This document shows, piece after piece, positions 17,607-25,094 of a DNA stretch of 40,802 bases. The notes beneath the pieces were generated by a model that worked only from the letters and a program-made list of their open reading frames with translations, made no database searches and was not told the origin of the DNA. The position numbers and the translations under genes were made by a program. This stretch comes from Dehalococcoidia bacterium. GTDB taxonomy: Bacteria > Chloroflexota > Dehalococcoidia > Bin125. Within the stretch, counting starts at the first letter, position 1. Every line of letters begins with the position of its first letter. The DNA lies in NCBI GenBank assembly GCA_022824765.1, contig JAJDZG010000116.1, forward strand, positions 1-40,802, read 5' to 3'.

Positions 17607-18926
17607 TCAGTCGAGTGGATGGTCCCAGTCCACCATGATCACATCGCATTCCTCACCGGCGTGGATGCGTTCCACGTCCTCTGGGCAAACAGCGTATCCA
17701 TTGGCAATCGCCATCGAGGTCAGGACACCGCTGCCCTGCGGCCCAGTCAGACGCGCGTGCCAACGGCCGTCCTCGTCTTGCTGCAGTGTGGCCCGCGCAT
17801 AGACGCGCCGCCAGTCGGTGTTGACGATCTCCTCATCGGCGATCGCGCGCAGGATCGGACGAGGTTGCGGCGCGCGCCCCATCATCTGAAAGATTGCGAG
17901 CCGACCAAACAGCTCAAAGGCCAGCAACGAGGAGACCGGGTTGCCAGGCAGGCCAATATGCGGGACCCGACGACCGTCGGGCGCGGCGAACTCGCCAAAC
18001 GCAAGCGGCTTGCCGGGCTTCATGCGCACGGTCCAGAAATCAATCGCACCCTCGCGCGCGAGCACTTCCTTGACCACGTCGAAGTCGCCGCGTGATACGC
18101 CGGCCGAGGTGATCACCAGATCGCAATCAGCTAGGGCCTCATTGATCTTCGCCGTCAGCGCGGGGATCGTGTCCTGGGCGATCCCAAAGCGTCGCGGGAC
18201 GCCGCCGTACTGCGTCACCAGCGCGCTGAGTCCGTACAAGTTGGAGTCGTAAATCTTGCCCGGCGCCGGCGGATCGCCAGGCGTCAGCAACTCGTCGCCC
18301 GTCGAGAGGATCGCCACGCGCGGACGCCGAACCACTTCGACCTCTGCGACCCCGAGTGAGGCAAGCACCGCGATCTCAGGGCCGCGCAGCACCGTGCCAG
18401 CCGTGAGCACCAACTGGCCTTGTTGCACGTCTTCGCCGCGCCGGCGGATGTTGTTGCCGACACCGGCCGCCTTGAGGATGCCGACATCCTCAATCGTCTC
18501 GTGCTCCTGGCCCGGTGCCCGCAAGCCAAACTCGTCGGTTTCCTCGAACGGAACAATCGTGTCTGCGCCGTTCGGCATCGGCGCGCCCGTCATAATGCGG
18601 ACGGCTTCGCCTGCGCCAACTGCCTGATCGAAGAGATAGCCGGCGGCGAGCTCGCCGATCACTCGCAAGCGGACCGGTGTTGACTCCGTCGCGCCCTCCG
18701 TGCTCGCCGACTGCACGGCGTAACCGTCCATCGCGGTGTTGTCGTGCGGCGGGATGTCGAACGGCGCGCTGATATCGCCAGCGAGCACCTGTCCGACCGC
18801 GTCTTCAATCGACCGTGTCTCGGCGGATAGCTGGCGACAGAACGACAAGATCCGCTCGACCGCGTCCTCAACGGGCAGCATGTCCACTGGAGGCTCGGTC
18901 GCGCGCGCGGAAGCTGGGTTGGTCAT
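17607..18926 (-). CDS. moeA: Molybdopterin molybdenumtransferase MoeA
   Basis: 439 aa. MoeA inserts molybdate into adenylylated molybdopterin to finish Moco. Domain motifs in order: VLAGDISAPFDIPPHDNTAMDGYAV, IMTGAPMPNGADTIVPFEE, then the MogA-like domain with STGDELLTPGDPPAPGKIYDSN, TSAGVSRGDFDVVKEVL and MKPGKPLAFGEF, and IGLPGNPVSSLLAFELF. The C-terminal small domain ends near the stop. The gene lies 12 nt after the RAM-domain gene and upstream of the P450. No other Moco genes or molybdoenzymes are in the window. Confidence 0.96.
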   Translation of the reverse strand: MTNPASARATEPPVDMLPVEDAVERILSFCRQLSAETRSIEDAVGQVLAGDISAPFDIPPHDNTAMDGYAVQSASTEGATESTPVRLRVIGELAAGYLFDQAVGAGEAVRIMTGAPMPNGADTIVPFEETDEFGLRAPGQEHETIEDVGILKAAGVGNNIRRRGEDVQQGQLVLTAGTVLRGPEIAVLASLGVAEVEVVRRPRVAILSTGDELLTPGDPPAPGKIYDSNLYGLSALVTQYGGVPRRFGIAQDTIPALTAKINEALADCDLVITSAGVSRGDFDVVKEVLAREGAIDFWTVRMKPGKPLAFGEFAAPDGRRVPHIGLPGNPVSSLLAFELFGRLAIFQMMGRAPQPRPILRAIADEEIVNTDWRRVYARATLQQDEDGRWHARLTGPQGSGVLTSMAIANGYAVCPEDVERIHAGEECDVIMVDWDHPLD

Positions 18927-18938
18927 GAACGGGCCTGA

Positions 18939-19187
18939 CTAGACCTGAATGGTGAGACAGGTGGTCGTGCGCTTGACACCGGGCACCGTCTGAATCGAGT
19001 CGGTGATGCAGCTGCCCAACCGCTCGAGGTTGTCCGCCTCTACCAGGCAGATGACATCGAACGGACCGGTGACCATCTCGACGCTCTTGATCTCCCCCTC
19101 GCTGCGGGTGATCCCGCCGAGCGACACCGCCACCTGCTTGGCCGTGCCGACATCGGCCTCAATCAGGATGTAACTCTTCACAGCCAT
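18939..19187 (-). CDS. Stand-alone Lrp/AsnC ligand-binding (RAM) domain protein
   Basis: 82 aa. The whole protein matches the RAM domain of Lrp/AsnC regulators: AVKSYILIEADVG, VAVSLGGITRSEGEIKSVEMVTGPFD and VICLVEADNLERLGSCITDSIQTVPGV, ending TTTCLTI. The DNA-binding HTH half is absent. Such short proteins form oligomers and may bind amino acids or other small ligands; some may modulate full-length Lrp proteins. A CAGGAG Shine-Dalgarno lies about 10 bases before the ATG. It is the first gene ahead of moeA (12 nt gap), so it may be a sensor for that operon; this is inference. Confidence 0.88.
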   Translation of the reverse strand: MAVKSYILIEADVGTAKQVAVSLGGITRSEGEIKSVEMVTGPFDVICLVEADNLERLGSCITDSIQTVPGVKRTTTCLTIQV

Positions 19188-19329
19188 CTGCGACGCTCCT
19201 GTCAGGCAGGCAGAGGCGCCTGCGGTTTGCTCGATCTTACTATCTGCCCGTTGGGCGTTGGCAGCGCCTCAGAGGCGGCGCCCGAGTACAGGTACGCTGT
19301 GTGGTGCGGCAGAGAAGGTAGTGGAACCG

Positions 19330-20346
19330 ATGGCGCTCGAAGTCAATCTGGACGCGTTGGAATCCGAGGCGCGGAGCGCGCTGGCCGCGGCCAACGACGC
19401 TGACGCGCTGGAGGATTGGCGCGTGAGCTGGCTCGGCCGCCGCGGCCGCCTGACGACCGTCTTGCGCGGCGTCCGTGATCTGCCAGCGGAGCAGCGCCCC
19501 ACCATCGGTGCCGGCGCCAATCGACTGAAGGGCGAGCTGGAATCCGCTCTTGCCGCTCGGCAGGACGAGTTGGCCGCCGCCGAATCCGACGGCCCGACCA
19601 TCGATGTCACCCTGCCCGGACGCCGCCCACCGCTCGGATCGCTGCATCCCGTCACGCTGACCAGGCGAAAGATGGAGCGTACCTTCCGCGACCTGGGCTT
19701 CGACGTGGTGGAAGGCCCCGACATTGAGCTCGAGGAGTACAACTTCGACCGGCTGCGCATTCCAGCTGGACACCCAGCCCGTGACATGTGGGACACGATC
19801 TGGATCGCCGACGATCACTCGGGCGGCCCGCGTCAACTGCTCCGCACCCACACATCACCAATGCAGATTCGTTACCTGGAGCGTCGTGAGCCGCCGATTC
19901 GCGTGATCGTGCCCGGCGCCTGCTATCGCTACGAAGCCACCGATGCCACGCACGAATGGATGCTGACCCAGATTGAGGGGCTGGTGATCGACCAGGACCT
20001 CTCATTCGCGCACCTGAAGGGCACCCTCGAGGCTTTCGTGCGGCGAATGTTCGGCGGGGAGATCGAGACCCGCTTTCGCTGCGACTACTTCCCGTTCGTC
20101 GAGCCCGGCGCTGAACTCGGCGTCCGCTGGCAGGGCGATTGGCTGGAGGTGCTCGGCTGCGGCATGGTGCACCCCGAAATCATCGAGGACGCGGGGCTCG
20201 ACTCCAGCCGCTACACCGGCTTCGCTTTCGGCATGGGCGTCGAACGCGTCGCGATGCTGCAGTACGGCGTCCGCGACATCCGCCACTTCTACCGCAACGA
20301 CATCCGCTTCCTGCGCGAGTTCGACCGCTTCCGAGGGAGCGCCTGA
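19330..20346 (+). CDS. pheS: Phenylalanyl-tRNA synthetase alpha subunit
   Basis: 338 aa, the catalytic subunit of the alpha2beta2 enzyme that charges tRNA-Phe. An N-terminal coiled-coil arm for tRNA is followed by the class II core: HPVTLTRRKMERTFRDLGFDV, RTHTSPMQIRYLE, the motif-2 region VPGACYRYEATDATHEWMLTQIEG, and motif-3 GFAFGMGVERVAMLQYGVRDIR. ATG at 19330 is preferred over the upstream open frame from 19258, because it matches the family length and has an AGAAGG-type Shine-Dalgarno about 12 bases before. It overlaps pheT by 1 bp. Confidence 0.97.
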   Translation: MALEVNLDALESEARSALAAANDADALEDWRVSWLGRRGRLTTVLRGVRDLPAEQRPTIGAGANRLKGELESALAARQDELAAAESDGPTIDVTLPGRRPPLGSLHPVTLTRRKMERTFRDLGFDVVEGPDIELEEYNFDRLRIPAGHPARDMWDTIWIADDHSGGPRQLLRTHTSPMQIRYLERREPPIRVIVPGACYRYEATDATHEWMLTQIEGLVIDQDLSFAHLKGTLEAFVRRMFGGEIETRFRCDYFPFVEPGAELGVRWQGDWLEVLGCGMVHPEIIEDAGLDSSRYTGFAFGMGVERVAMLQYGVRDIRHFYRNDIRFLREFDRFRGSA

Positions 20347-22751
20347 TGGACGTCCCGCTGAAATGGCTGGCGCAATATGTGGATTGGGACCTGACCGTCG
20401 AAGAGCTGGCGCATCGGCTCAGCATGGCCGGCGCCGAAGTCGAGTCGATCAAGCGCAGCGGCGCTGAATGGAAACACGTCGTCGTGGGCCGCGTGCAAGC
20501 GGTCGAGCCGCACCCAAACGCCGACCGTCTGCGTCTCGCCACGGTCGAATACGGCGGCAGCGAACCGCTGCAGGTCGTCTGCGGCGCGCCCAATCTGGAG
20601 GCCGGCCAGACCATAGCCTTCGCCCAGGTCGGCGCCGCCCTGCTTGACCCGTCGACGCGAGAGCCGCGCAAACTGCGCAAAGGCAAGATTCGCGGCGTCA
20701 CGTCGATGGGCATGATCTGCTCCGAGCGCGAACTCGGCCTCTCGGACGACCACGAAGGCATTCTTGTGCTCGACACCGACGTTGCGCTGGGATCTCCGCT
20801 CTCCGACGTGCTGGGCGACGTCGTACTGGACATCAAGCCGACGCCGAACCGTCCTGACCACTTCTCCATCCTGGGCATCGCCCGCGAAGTCGCCGCGCTG
20901 ACCGACGGCGCGGTCCGCGAGCCGGTCGACAGCTATCCAGAGGCAGACTCATCCGCCAGCGATCGCACCAGCGTGCAGATCGACGACCCCGACGGCTGCC
21001 CGCGCTACACCGCAATCCTGATCGAGGGCGTCCGAGTCGGACCGTCGCCGCAGTGGATGCAAGATGCGCTGTCCTCGGCGGGCATGCGTCCGATCAATAA
21101 CATCGTCGACTCGACCAACTACGTCATGCTCGAGTGGGGTCAACCGCTGCACGCCTTCGACTTCGGCATCCTGCGGGAGAGCCGCATCGTGGTCCGCCGC
21201 GCCCGCGCGAGTGAGCAGCTGGCGCTACTCGACGGCTCGAACATCGAGCTGCAGCCCGACGACCTGGTCATCGCCGACGCCGAGCGCGCCGTCGCCCTGG
21301 CCGGCATCATGGGCGGTGCCGAGTCTGAGATTTCCGACGACACCACGACGATCCTGCTGGAAACTGCCAACTTCCAGGAAGCGTCCATCCGCCGTAGCCG
21401 CGCTCGTCACACGGAGACGGGCACCGAGGCCAGTCGCCGATTCGAGAAATCGCTCAATCCGGAGCTGTGCGAGCTGGCCGCCCGTCGCGCCGCCGCGCTG
21501 ATCATCGAGACCGCCGGCGGACAAGCGCTGAGCGGGATCGTGGACGCCTATCCAGGCAAGAGACATATTCCGCAGGTCGTCGTCGGACAGCCTCGCATCG
21601 AGCAGATCCTCGGTCTGCTGCCGTCGGTCGAGACGACACGCGGCATTCTCACTGCCTTGGGTATCTCCAACCGTTGGCTGCCGCCGAACCGATACTCGGT
21701 CAGCTGCCCGCCCTGGCGCTCGGACATCAACGTGCCGGACGACGTGGTCGAGGAGATTGGCCGCATCATCGGCTACGACAATCTTCCGTCGGAACCGTTG
21801 CCGGGCGCCGTGCCTGAGCACGATATCGATCCGGAGCGGACGCTCAGCGAGCACATCCGCGATGTGCTGAGCGGGCTGGGCCTGCGCGAGATCATCACCT
21901 ACGCAGCCGTCGGCGCCGACGAGCTCGACGCCGTCTCGCCCGACGGCGGCTCTCCATCGATCAAGCTGCAGAATCCGATGAACACCGAGCGCGACCGCAT
22001 GCGCACCAGCCTGCGACCGTGGGGTCTGCGCACCTTTGCGCTCAATCAGCGTGAGTCCCGGGGCGGCCTGGCGCTCTTCGAGGTGGGCAAGGTCTTCTTG
22101 CCAAACCCCGGCGGTCAAGCGACCGAACGGCGCATGTTGCTGGCTCTGATCGGCGGCGCTCTCACCCCGTCCATGCACGGCGGCGAGCTGCGACCGCTGG
22201 ACTTCTACGACGCCAAGGGCGTGCTCGAGCAACTGGGACACGGCATCGGCGCCGAGTTCGCAATCGCCCAGCACACCGACGATGCCGCACTGTCTCGTGG
22301 ACAGTCCGCTGCCCTGACCGTCGCCGGCCAATCCGTCGGCGTGATCGGACGCGTGCAGCCGGCCGTCGCGTCGCTGTTCAACGTTGAGGGTGACGTATTC
22401 GCCATCGAGATCTCGATCAGCGAGCTCGCGCCGCTGATCGATGGAGTGGTGACGGTCGCCTCACCCTCGGTCTATCCGGCGGCCGTCGAGGATTTGGCGC
22501 TGATCGTCGACGAGAGCCTGACCGCCGGCGAGCTGGAAGCGGCCATTCGCGGCAACGGCCTGGTCGAGCATGTCGAGCTGTTCGACGTGTACCGCGGCGA
22601 GCCGATCGCTGACGGCTCGAAGTCGCTCGCCTTCCGGGTGCACTACCGCTCGCCCGATCGGACGCTGTCAGAGCGGGATGTTGAGAAGGCGCGGCGCGGG
22701 ATCGTGCGACGCCTGGCCTCGCAGTTCGGCGCGGAACTGCGCGACTCCTAA
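20346..22751 (+). CDS. pheT: Phenylalanyl-tRNA synthetase beta subunit
   Basis: 801 aa, usual full length. It binds tRNA-Phe and hydrolyses Tyr-tRNA-Phe. The N-terminal core starts MDVPLKWLAQYVDWD. The tRNA-binding OB domain has VVGRVQAVEPHPNADRLRLA, followed by VVCGAPNLEAGQ. The B3/B4 editing domain has NRPDHFSILGIAREVAAL and GILRESRIVVRRA. The B5 domain has PSVETTRGILTALGI, then PPWRSDINVPDDVVEEIGRIIGYDN. The C-terminal FDX-ACB domain has YPAAVEDLALIVDE and LAFRVHYRSPDRTLSERDV. The open frame extends upstream into pheS, but the ATG in TGATG at 20346 is the family start. Confidence 0.97.
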   Translation: MDVPLKWLAQYVDWDLTVEELAHRLSMAGAEVESIKRSGAEWKHVVVGRVQAVEPHPNADRLRLATVEYGGSEPLQVVCGAPNLEAGQTIAFAQVGAALLDPSTREPRKLRKGKIRGVTSMGMICSERELGLSDDHEGILVLDTDVALGSPLSDVLGDVVLDIKPTPNRPDHFSILGIAREVAALTDGAVREPVDSYPEADSSASDRTSVQIDDPDGCPRYTAILIEGVRVGPSPQWMQDALSSAGMRPINNIVDSTNYVMLEWGQPLHAFDFGILRESRIVVRRARASEQLALLDGSNIELQPDDLVIADAERAVALAGIMGGAESEISDDTTTILLETANFQEASIRRSRARHTETGTEASRRFEKSLNPELCELAARRAAALIIETAGGQALSGIVDAYPGKRHIPQVVVGQPRIEQILGLLPSVETTRGILTALGISNRWLPPNRYSVSCPPWRSDINVPDDVVEEIGRIIGYDNLPSEPLPGAVPEHDIDPERTLSEHIRDVLSGLGLREIITYAAVGADELDAVSPDGGSPSIKLQNPMNTERDRMRTSLRPWGLRTFALNQRESRGGLALFEVGKVFLPNPGGQATERRMLLALIGGALTPSMHGGELRPLDFYDAKGVLEQLGHGIGAEFAIAQHTDDAALSRGQSAALTVAGQSVGVIGRVQPAVASLFNVEGDVFAIEISISELAPLIDGVVTVASPSVYPAAVEDLALIVDESLTAGELEAAIRGNGLVEHVELFDVYRGEPIADGSKSLAFRVHYRSPDRTLSERDVEKARRGIVRRLASQFGAELRDS

Positions 22752-22823
22752 CCGTCCGCGCCCCTACTTCGGTGATCTGTGTTGTCTGGTGATCAGAAAC
22801 CCAGCGGGAGCGCCTCGAGCGCG

Positions 22824-22850
22824 TTGGCACTCTCGGCTGAAGAGTGCCAG
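22824..22850 (+). promoter_or_regulatory. CIRCE-like HrcA operator, copy 1
   Basis: TTGGCACTC, nine bases, GAGTGCCAG. The known CIRCE consensus is TTAGCACTC-N9-GAGTGCTAA, bound by the HrcA repressor that controls groE and dnaK operons. This copy has one mismatch on the left and two on the right, and the inner TGGCACTC/GAGTGCCA is a perfect 8-bp palindrome with the right N9 spacing. Confidence 0.85.
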
Positions 22851-22866
22851 AATGAATAGCAGCTGG

Positions 22867-22893
22867 TTAGCACTCTGCTCATCAGAGTGCCAG
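22867..22893 (+). promoter_or_regulatory. CIRCE-like HrcA operator, copy 2
   Basis: TTAGCACTC, nine bases, GAGTGCCAG. The left half matches the CIRCE consensus fully, the right half has two mismatches. Its centre is 43 bp from that of copy 1, about four helical turns, so two HrcA dimers could sit on the same face of DNA. The next start codon is 49 bases downstream. Confidence 0.88.
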
Positions 22894-22942
22894 AGGCCAG
22901 CCGAAGGCCCAACCAGAGGCCCGCGCACGAACGGAATCAGCC

Positions 22943-23458
22943 ATGACCTTCATCCACCCAAACCTCTCGGAACACTACGGCGCCCGCGCAGAACTGGCTG
23001 GCCTCGCAGACCGGATCAACAGCGCTGGCGACCATCTTGAGCTTGCGGCTGCGCTCGACGACGCGACCGCGCTCCCGCCAGTCGAACTGCGCCGAGTCAT
23101 GCGAACCCTGGCCCGTCGCGAAGGCGGCGCATCAATCCATACAGCTCACGAGCTCGCCGCCCGGCGACTGCGCGCCATGTTGCAGTTGGACGTCGAGGCG
23201 GCCCGCGTCATCGCACGAGCCTTCTCCGACGCCTTCGTCGACCTGCCCGACCGTTGGCAGGAGCGCAACCGCGAGATCGATCTGAGCGTGATCAAGAACG
23301 CTCTGCACGCTCGCGAGTTTCTGGCGTTGACCGAGATGCTCCCTCAGCTGAACCAGGCGGAGTCGGCCTCCTGGCTACAGGCGCGGCTGGACAGTGAACG
23401 AGCCGCGGACGCATCGCCGACGAGTGAGCCGACACAGGCGCTCATCGAGCGCATGTAG
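22943..23458 (+). CDS. Unrecognised 171-aa protein behind two CIRCE-like operators
   Basis: 171 aa, no family recognised. It has no signal peptide or membrane segment and no cysteine. It looks all-helical, with charged amphipathic stretches such as LRRVMRTLARREGG, HELAARRLRAMLQLDVEAARVIARAF and HAREFLALTEMLPQLNQAESASWLQARL. The upstream 120 bp hold the two HrcA-type sites, so it is probably repressed by HrcA and induced by heat or protein damage. It is not GroES, GroEL, GrpE, DnaJ, DnaK or an sHSP by motif. It stands alone: pheT ends 191 nt upstream and rplT faces it downstream. Codon use looks like its neighbours. ATG at 22943 has only a weak Shine-Dalgarno. Confidence 0.82.
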   Translation: MTFIHPNLSEHYGARAELAGLADRINSAGDHLELAAALDDATALPPVELRRVMRTLARREGGASIHTAHELAARRLRAMLQLDVEAARVIARAFSDAFVDLPDRWQERNREIDLSVIKNALHAREFLALTEMLPQLNQAESASWLQARLDSERAADASPTSEPTQALIERM

Positions 23459-23505
23459 CGCACCACATGCACATCGCCAGCAAAAGGGGGCAACGAGAGG
23501 TAAGA

Positions 23506-23519
23506 GCGGCCTGAGCCGC
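23506..23519 (-). terminator. Weak hairpin between rplT and the facing gene
   Basis: GCGGC-TCAG-GCCGC (minus strand) directly follows the rplT stop and is followed by a pyrimidine-rich TCTTACCTCTCGTT. The stem is only 5 bp and there is no T run, so it may be a weak or factor-dependent terminator. Confidence 0.3.
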
Positions 23520-23524
23520 GCAGA

Positions 23525-23902
23525 CTAGGCCGCCTGCACGTCTGGCGCTTGTTCGGCCGCCGCGGCCTGCTCCGCCACCGCGCGGAAGCCGTCCGGGTCG
23601 TGCAGCGCCATCTCGGCCAGGACCTTGCGGTCAACCTCGATGCCGGCCAGCTTCATCGCGTGCATCAGGCGGCTGTAAGTCGTGCCGTTGAGCCGCGCCG
23701 CGGCGTTGATTCGTTGAATCCAGATCCGTCGCATATCGCCCTTGCGCTCGCGCCGATGGGCGTATGCGTAGGACAGCGCGTGCAACCGCGACTCCGACGC
23801 CCGACGGTAGAGACGATGGCGTACACCGTGATGCCCCTTCGTCTGCTTGAGGACTTTCTTGTGTCGGCGCCGCTCGCGCGGGCCGCCCTTGACTCGTGGC
23901 AT
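23525..23902 (-). CDS. rplT: 50S ribosomal protein L20
   Basis: 125 aa. L20 binds 23S rRNA early in 50S assembly. It starts PRVKGGPRERRRHKKVLKQTKGHHG and has RRASESRLHALSYAYAHRRERKGDMRRIWI, then INAAARLNGTTYSRLMHAMK and AGIEVDRKVLAEMALHDPDGF, as in all bacterial L20. An Ala/Glu-rich tail of about 15 residues follows. It is the last gene of infC-rpmI-rplT, 55 nt after rpmI. L20 is an autoregulator of this operon in E. coli and B. subtilis; no recognisable L20 mimic site was picked out here. Confidence 0.98.
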   Translation of the reverse strand: MPRVKGGPRERRRHKKVLKQTKGHHGVRHRLYRRASESRLHALSYAYAHRRERKGDMRRIWIQRINAAARLNGTTYSRLMHAMKLAGIEVDRKVLAEMALHDPDGFRAVAEQAAAAEQAPDVQAA

Positions 23903-23957
23903 GGGTCGTCCTGTCTCAGTTCAGCTGGCGCACATCAGGTGACGCACCGCGGCGAGG

Positions 23958-24164
23958 TTACGGCGAGCCGTACGGCAGCAGGCGCTTGACGCGCTTCTGA
24001 TTGCCGACGTTCTTGACGCCGTGCATCCGGCCTTGTTCGCGCAGGGTGCGCTTGTGTTTCTTTTGCTTGTTGTGGCCGCGGTAGCCCTTCATCCGCATCA
24101 CCTTGCCGGTGCGCGTAATCCGGAACCGCTTGGCTGCGCCCTTGTGGGTCTTCATCTTCGGCAT
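23958..24164 (-). CDS. rpmI: 50S ribosomal protein L35
   Basis: 68 aa. It begins MPKMKTHKGAAKRFRITRTGK, with GHNKQKKHKRTLREQG and VKRLLPYG further on, the standard L35 pattern. The open frame runs 7 codons upstream, but ATG at 24164 is the family start and has GGAG about 10 bases before it. The gap to infC is long (149 nt) and holds a possible internal promoter. Confidence 0.97.
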   Translation of the reverse strand: MPKMKTHKGAAKRFRITRTGKVMRMKGYRGHNKQKKHKRTLREQGRMHGVKNVGNQKRVKRLLPYGSP

Positions 24165-24208
24165 CGCAGGCGATCTCCAGCACATCCAACGCGAACGAGC
24201 GTGGCCTC

Positions 24209-24237
24209 AGCTTACGCGACGCACGCGCACTGTCCAA
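24209..24237 (-). promoter_or_regulatory. Candidate internal promoter for rpmI-rplT
   Basis: On the minus strand TTGGAC (24237-24232), 17 bases, then TAAGCT (24214-24209). The predicted transcript start is about 38 nt upstream of rpmI. It lies in the unusually long infC-rpmI gap, which supports a separate ribosomal-protein transcript. Confidence 0.4.
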
Positions 24238-24313
24238 TTGCCGCCGACACACTTCACGGCGGTCGTGCGGAAACGACAGACACTCTCCGAACTCACAGAA
24301 CTGAACGCACAGA

Positions 24314-24940
24314 TCAGCCGGCGGCCTCTGGCGACTCCGCCTGGACCGCCACGGCCTCAGCCGCCGCAGCGGCCTCCGCGGCCTTGGCCATCGACTGAGA
24401 TTTGGCCTTGTCCTCCACCACGATCATCGACATCGACCGACCCTCAATCGAGATCGGCTTCTCCACGGTCGTCGCGACGCCGTTCTCTTCCAGCGTCTCG
24501 ATCATCTCCTGGATGCGCTCGGCCCCGATCTCTCGGTGAGTGATCTCCCGCCCGCGGAACGTGATCGAAATCTTGACCTTGTCCCCGTTGCGCAGCAGAC
24601 GCGCAGCGGTGCGGCCTTTGGCCTCCATGTCGTGGCGGCCGATGTTGGGGCGCATCTTGACCTGATGCAGCGAGGCAGTCTTCTGGCGCTTGCGGCCCTC
24701 GCGCTCGCGCTTGGACTGCTCGTACTTGAAGCGCCCGTAGTCCATCATCCGCGCGACCGGCGGCCGAGCCGTCGGCGCGACCTCCACCAGATCGAGACCT
24801 TGCGCGCTGGCAAGGTCGAGCGCTTGCGGCGTCGGCATCACGCCCAGCTGTTCACCGTCCGCGCCAATCACGCGCAATTCCCGAGTCCGAATCGACTCGT
24901 TGACTCGCTGTTCGTGCTCCCGTTGATCCTTGACGGCCAG
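24314..24940 (-). CDS. infC: Translation initiation factor IF-3, probable CTG start
   Basis: 208 aa from the proposed CTG. IF-3 keeps 30S free and rejects wrong start codons. The N-terminal domain has RVNESIRTRELRVIGADGEQLG, shown here as RVNESIR then ELRVIGADG, and MMDYGRFKYEQSKRERE; the C-terminal domain has QVKMRPNIGRHDMEAK, VKISITFRGREITH and GVATTVEKP. A TTG at 24877 would delete the conserved RVNESIR segment, so the start must be upstream. Between the upstream TGA (24955-24953) and RVNE there is no ATG, GTG or TTG. AAGGAG at 24953-24948 is followed after 7 bases by CTG at 24940-24938. An ATT at 24946 is only 1 base from the SD. A variable Ala/Glu-rich tail ends the protein. Confidence 0.9.
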   Translation of the reverse strand: MAVKDQREHEQRVNESIRTRELRVIGADGEQLGVMPTPQALDLASAQGLDLVEVAPTARPPVARMMDYGRFKYEQSKREREGRKRQKTASLHQVKMRPNIGRHDMEAKGRTAARLLRNGDKVKISITFRGREITHREIGAERIQEMIETLEENGVATTVEKPISIEGRSMSMIVVEDKAKSQSMAKAAEAAAAAEAVAVQAESPEAAG

Positions 24941-24947
24941 TGGAATG

Positions 24948-24953
24948 CTCCTT
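24948..24953 (-). promoter_or_regulatory. Shine-Dalgarno that sets the infC start
   Basis: AAGGAG on the minus strand, 7 bases ahead of the CTG at 24940. It is the strongest Shine-Dalgarno seen in this operon and points to the non-canonical start. Confidence 0.75.
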
Positions 24954-25005
24954 CATTGCCGGCGACGCAGCCCGAGGGCGACACCGCCATCGTTCGGTTG
25001 CGCTG

Positions 25006-25034
25006 ATGCTAAGCGCACCAGCGCTCGATTTCAA
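25006..25034 (-). promoter_or_regulatory. Candidate promoter for infC-rpmI-rplT
   Basis: On the minus strand TTGAAA (25034-25029), exactly 17 bases, then TAGCAT (25011-25006). The predicted start of transcription is about 60 nt upstream of the infC start. It separates the ribosomal operon from the accCB genes upstream. Confidence 0.6.
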
Positions 25035-25094
25035 TGCTCGGTCTCAATCATAGAGGGGAAATATAGCGGGAGAATGGAGCGGATCGATGAGCGG

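Noticed and set aside
24944-24946. ATT as the infC start, as in E. coli
   Set aside because: It is only one base after AAGGAG, too close for normal initiation; CTG two codons later has the right spacing. It is kept as a less likely alternative.
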